A stretch of 64,000 nt of DNA from Bacillus sp. OK048 (GTDB lineage: Bacteria > Bacillota > Bacilli > Bacillales > Cytobacillaceae). The stretch lies in assembly GCF_900103525.1 (NCBI RefSeq), contig NZ_FNHN01000014.1, forward strand, positions 1 to 64,000. Direction: 5' to 3'. The first letter of the stretch is position 1. Each line of letters begins with the position of its first letter. The translations under genes were made by a program, and so were the position numbers. Under the pieces are notes generated by a model, which was given only the letters and a program-made list of their open reading frames with translations, had not been told where the DNA came from and ran no database searches. Shown in pieces: positions 61,714 to 64,000 of this stretch.

Positions 61714-62565
61714 ATGATTTATGAACTTAATCATGTAGGAGTAATGTGTCGGGATCTTGAAAAATCGGTAAAATTTTATAAAGAAAATTTTGGTGCTGAG
61801 GTTGTATTTGATTATATCGTTGCAGGGACACCGTTTCATATTACGTATATTCAAATAGCCCACGGAATGCTGGAACTTGTCGGCATAGGCGATCAAGCAC
61901 CAAAATACGGCTATGAACATGTTTCATTTATGTCAGACAGCATTGACGATGATTACCAAAGACTTATTGGAGCAGGTTACGCTTCTATACAGGAGCCTAA
62001 AAAGGCTATGACAGGATATGGAAAAATCGCTTTCGTTGCAGACCCTAATGGCGTGAAGGTAGAGTTAATTGAACGCGAAAGTACATTCCGTATTCCTACT
62101 ATAGAACAAGGGGATATTCGGGAATTCGACCATATTTGCATTGCGGTAGATAACCTGGAAGTGTCTGAACAATTTTATACCCAGGATATTTCCATGGATC
62201 CTTTAAGCCGAAAATATGTGGAAGCCTATAATGTAACTTTTTCACATCTTCATAAGGGATTAGAGAATCTAGAATTGATGCATCCTGGTAATCCAGAGAA
62301 TGAAGGAGACCGCATCCTGCATATTGCGCTTCGTGTCGATGATGTGAATGCCATGGCAGAGAAGCTTAAAAGCAATGGAGTTGAATTAGATCCTGGATAT
62401 CCGAAAGCAGCAGCTTTTGGAGGCGGTTTGACTGCGAAATTTAGCGGTCCAGACGGCGAGAAAATTGAATTAGTGGATAGAGTAGCTTTACAGGAACTTG
62501 AAGAGGTAGACGGAAAGGAATTACAGTTAATTTCAAATGCGACAGGAGGTCAATCTAATGAATAA
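61714..62565 (+). CDS. VOC-family (glyoxalase-fold) protein, two domains
   Basis: 283 residues from ATG 61714, with AGGAGTGG upstream. Two vicinal-oxygen-chelate domains lie at about 3-130 (ELNHVGVMCRDLEKSVKFYK, FVADPNGVKVELIE) and 142-270 (FDHICIAVDNLEVSEQFYTQ, GPDGEKIELVD), each with metal-ligand-type His/Glu positions. It could be an isomerase, epimerase or dioxygenase of the pathway. It overlaps the next gene by 8 bp. Confidence 0.85.
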   Translation: MIYELNHVGVMCRDLEKSVKFYKENFGAEVVFDYIVAGTPFHITYIQIAHGMLELVGIGDQAPKYGYEHVSFMSDSIDDDYQRLIGAGYASIQEPKKAMTGYGKIAFVADPNGVKVELIERESTFRIPTIEQGDIREFDHICIAVDNLEVSEQFYTQDISMDPLSRKYVEAYNVTFSHLHKGLENLELMHPGNPENEGDRILHIALRVDDVNAMAEKLKSNGVELDPGYPKAAAFGGGLTAKFSGPDGEKIELVDRVALQELEEVDGKELQLISNATGGQSNE

Positions 62566-63694
62566 GGTACGTATTGGTATTATTGGACTTGGATTTATTG
62601 GCAGTAGGCATGCCGAAAGTATAGCAAATGGTGCGATAACAGGGGCGGAGCTGACGGCAGTATGCGATAGCAGCCCGGATAAGGGGCAGTGGGTGAAAGA
62701 GAATTTAGGTGAGAATGTCAAGTTGTTTACAGATGTAGATGAATTTTTGGCTTCGAATATCATTGATGGGGTTATGATTGCGACTCCGCATCCTTTTCAC
62801 ACTGAGCTTGCAATCAAAGCATTTAAGCATGGGTTACATGTATTAGTCGAAAAGCCTGCAGGTGTTCATACGAAGGAAGTACGCCTTATGAACGAAGCTG
62901 CTGCAGCATCTGGAAAAGTGTTCAGTATGATGTTCAATCAACGTTTAAATCCCTTGTACGTCAAACTGAGGGATATAATTGCCTCTGGCGAGCTTGGTGA
63001 GATAAAAAGAACCACTTGGATCATTACTAATTGGTTTCGGGCACAAAGCTACTATGATTCAGCAGGCTGGCGCGCGACATGGGCTGGCGAAGGCGGAGGG
63101 GTACTCATTAATCAGGATCCCCACCAGCTTGACCTTTGGCAATGGGTGATCGGGATGATGCCGAAGCGAGTGCGTGCTTTTTGCCATTTTGGCAAACACC
63201 ACACTATTGAAGTGGAAGATGACGTCACGGCCTACGTGGAATATGAAAATGGTGCGACAGGGACTTTTGTGACGTCAACAGGAGAGGCCCCAGGAACGAA
63301 CCGCCTGGAAATCAACGGAGATCTCGGGAAAATTGTCGTGGAGGATGGGAAAATAACTTTTTGGCGTTTGAGCGTGCCAACTTCGGAATTTAATCTGACC
63401 TTCAAGGGCAAGGGCTTTCAACAGCCGGAATGCCAGAAAATAGATGTACCGATTGAAGGTGAGATAAACGAATATAATTGGGATGGCGTTATTCAGAATT
63501 GGGTCGATGCTATCGCGAAGGGTACTGAGCTCATTGCCTCGGGAGAAGAAGGAATCAAAAGTCTCATGTTATCCAATGCTATGCTCTTATCAACATGGAC
63601 TGATAATTGGGTGAATCTTCCGATAGACGAGAATTTGTTCTACGAGCATTTGCAAGAACAGAAAAACAAAGCAAAAGCTAAAGTAAACGCTTAG
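62558..63694 (+). CDS. Gfo/Idh/MocA-family oxidoreductase
   Basis: 378 residues from ATG 62558, with AGGAGGT upstream. The N-terminal Rossmann domain starts KVRIGIIGLGFIGSRHAESI; the catalytic region has VLVEKPAGVHTKEVRLM with K99; the C-terminal domain has GGGVLINQDPHQLDLWQWVI with the conserved Asp and His. Such enzymes oxidise sugars or inositols with NAD(P). It is cotranscribed with the VOC gene. Confidence 0.9.
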   Translation: MNKVRIGIIGLGFIGSRHAESIANGAITGAELTAVCDSSPDKGQWVKENLGENVKLFTDVDEFLASNIIDGVMIATPHPFHTELAIKAFKHGLHVLVEKPAGVHTKEVRLMNEAAAASGKVFSMMFNQRLNPLYVKLRDIIASGELGEIKRTTWIITNWFRAQSYYDSAGWRATWAGEGGGVLINQDPHQLDLWQWVIGMMPKRVRAFCHFGKHHTIEVEDDVTAYVEYENGATGTFVTSTGEAPGTNRLEINGDLGKIVVEDGKITFWRLSVPTSEFNLTFKGKGFQQPECQKIDVPIEGEINEYNWDGVIQNWVDAIAKGTELIASGEEGIKSLMLSNAMLLSTWTDNWVNLPIDENLFYEHLQEQKNKAKAKVNA

Positions 63695-63829
63695 GGAAAA
63701 CTGTTTTAACAGATATATGGTAGATGTGATGGATAGGAATCGGTATAAAATCCGGTTTCTATTTCCATTTAACGGAACAGCAATTTACAAGATTGTTACA
63801 TATTAATTTGTTTAAGAGGAGTAGATTAG

Positions 63830-64000
63830 ATGGAAAAAAATGATGGAATGAATTATGCTCCAACAGGTAAACCCAATCCAGTTGTAAAAGAAGGAGAATT
63901 TCAAATGGCTGCGGTTGCCCTGGACCATGGACATATCTATGGGATGTGCAATGGACTAATAGAAGCAGGTGCAACAATAAAATGGGTTTATGATCCTGAC
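63830..64000 (+). CDS. Gfo/Idh/MocA-family oxidoreductase, partial
   Basis: A gene beginning at ATG 63830 with AAGAGGAGT upstream runs off the window. The visible 57 residues include NPVVKEGEFQMAAVALDHGH, IYGMCNGLIEAGATIKWVYD, the start of a second type of Gfo/Idh protein with the DHGHIYGMCNGL motif. It would continue the same catabolic operon. Confidence 0.85.
   Translation, partial: MEKNDGMNYAPTGKPNPVVKEGEFQMAAVALDHGHIYGMCNGLIEAGATIKWVYDPD

Overview
The window is low-GC Firmicute DNA, most likely from an endospore-forming Bacillaceae (Bacillus/Neobacillus-type). Supporting signs are a 5S rRNA followed by a long Bacillus-style tRNA array, near-perfect AGGAGG ribosome-binding sites, CcpA operators, a Cse60 sporulation gene, and close relatives of B. 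subtilis YfmM, EpsC, YfhP, YppG and the Lnr system. The genus is an inference.

Layout. 1-2539: end of an rRNA operon (5S) and 23 tRNA genes; the Gln and Asn tRNAs look damaged and there is a scrap of a second initiator tRNA. 2540-7660: accessory DNA with an IS3 OrfA remnant, a small membrane protein, Cse60, the ABC-F ATPase YfmM, a broken copy of a dispersed repeat gene and an ISL3 transposase remnant. 7661-17256: an eight-gene minus-strand exopolysaccharide operon (initiating sugar transferase, epimerase, three glycosyltransferases, flippase, polymerase, EpsC-type dehydratase). 17369-17719: a lipoprotein. 17970-27774: two very large secreted proteins, one carrying two tandem 5'-nucleotidase modules and one fusing an exonuclease/phosphatase-fold nuclease to an endonuclease I; together they could degrade extracellular DNA to nucleosides and phosphate. 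28311-29916: galE and a VanZ-like protein. 29917-34120: repeats, gene remnants, a predicted class-I c-di-GMP riboswitch with a small ORF, and the only intact copy of the dispersed winged-helix gene. 34142-39916: a HTH/VanRS-like/BceAB-like/metallophosphoesterase cassette with a foreign look, lying between two directly repeated copies of that dispersed element. 40118-49229: a mosaic of small genes, a glycolipid glycosyltransferase/YfhP pair, a PHP phosphatase and a YHYH protein. 49566-54980: an LnrJKLMN-like two-component/ABC-2 export system. 55245-57651: a DMT exporter divergent from a MocR regulator. 57690-59140: repeats and a candidate type I toxin-antitoxin locus. 59141-64000: a CcpA-controlled catabolic cluster (AraC regulator, GPH symporter, VOC protein, two Gfo/Idh/MocA oxidoreductases) running off the end.

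The most unusual theme is a dispersed repeat family. The intact copy (31247-32790) encodes a 281-residue winged-helix protein and carries upstream copies of the palindrome AATCAAACGTTTGATT at fixed spacing. Several broken or gene-less copies lie elsewhere in the window. A gene plus iteron-like palindromes resembles a replication initiator and its origin, but that is a hypothesis only. Other items worth a second look are the c-di-GMP riboswitch over a small unknown ORF, the candidate type I toxin-antitoxin pair, a 273-bp structured repeat placed just upstream of strong ribosome-binding sites, and the two degenerate tRNA genes.
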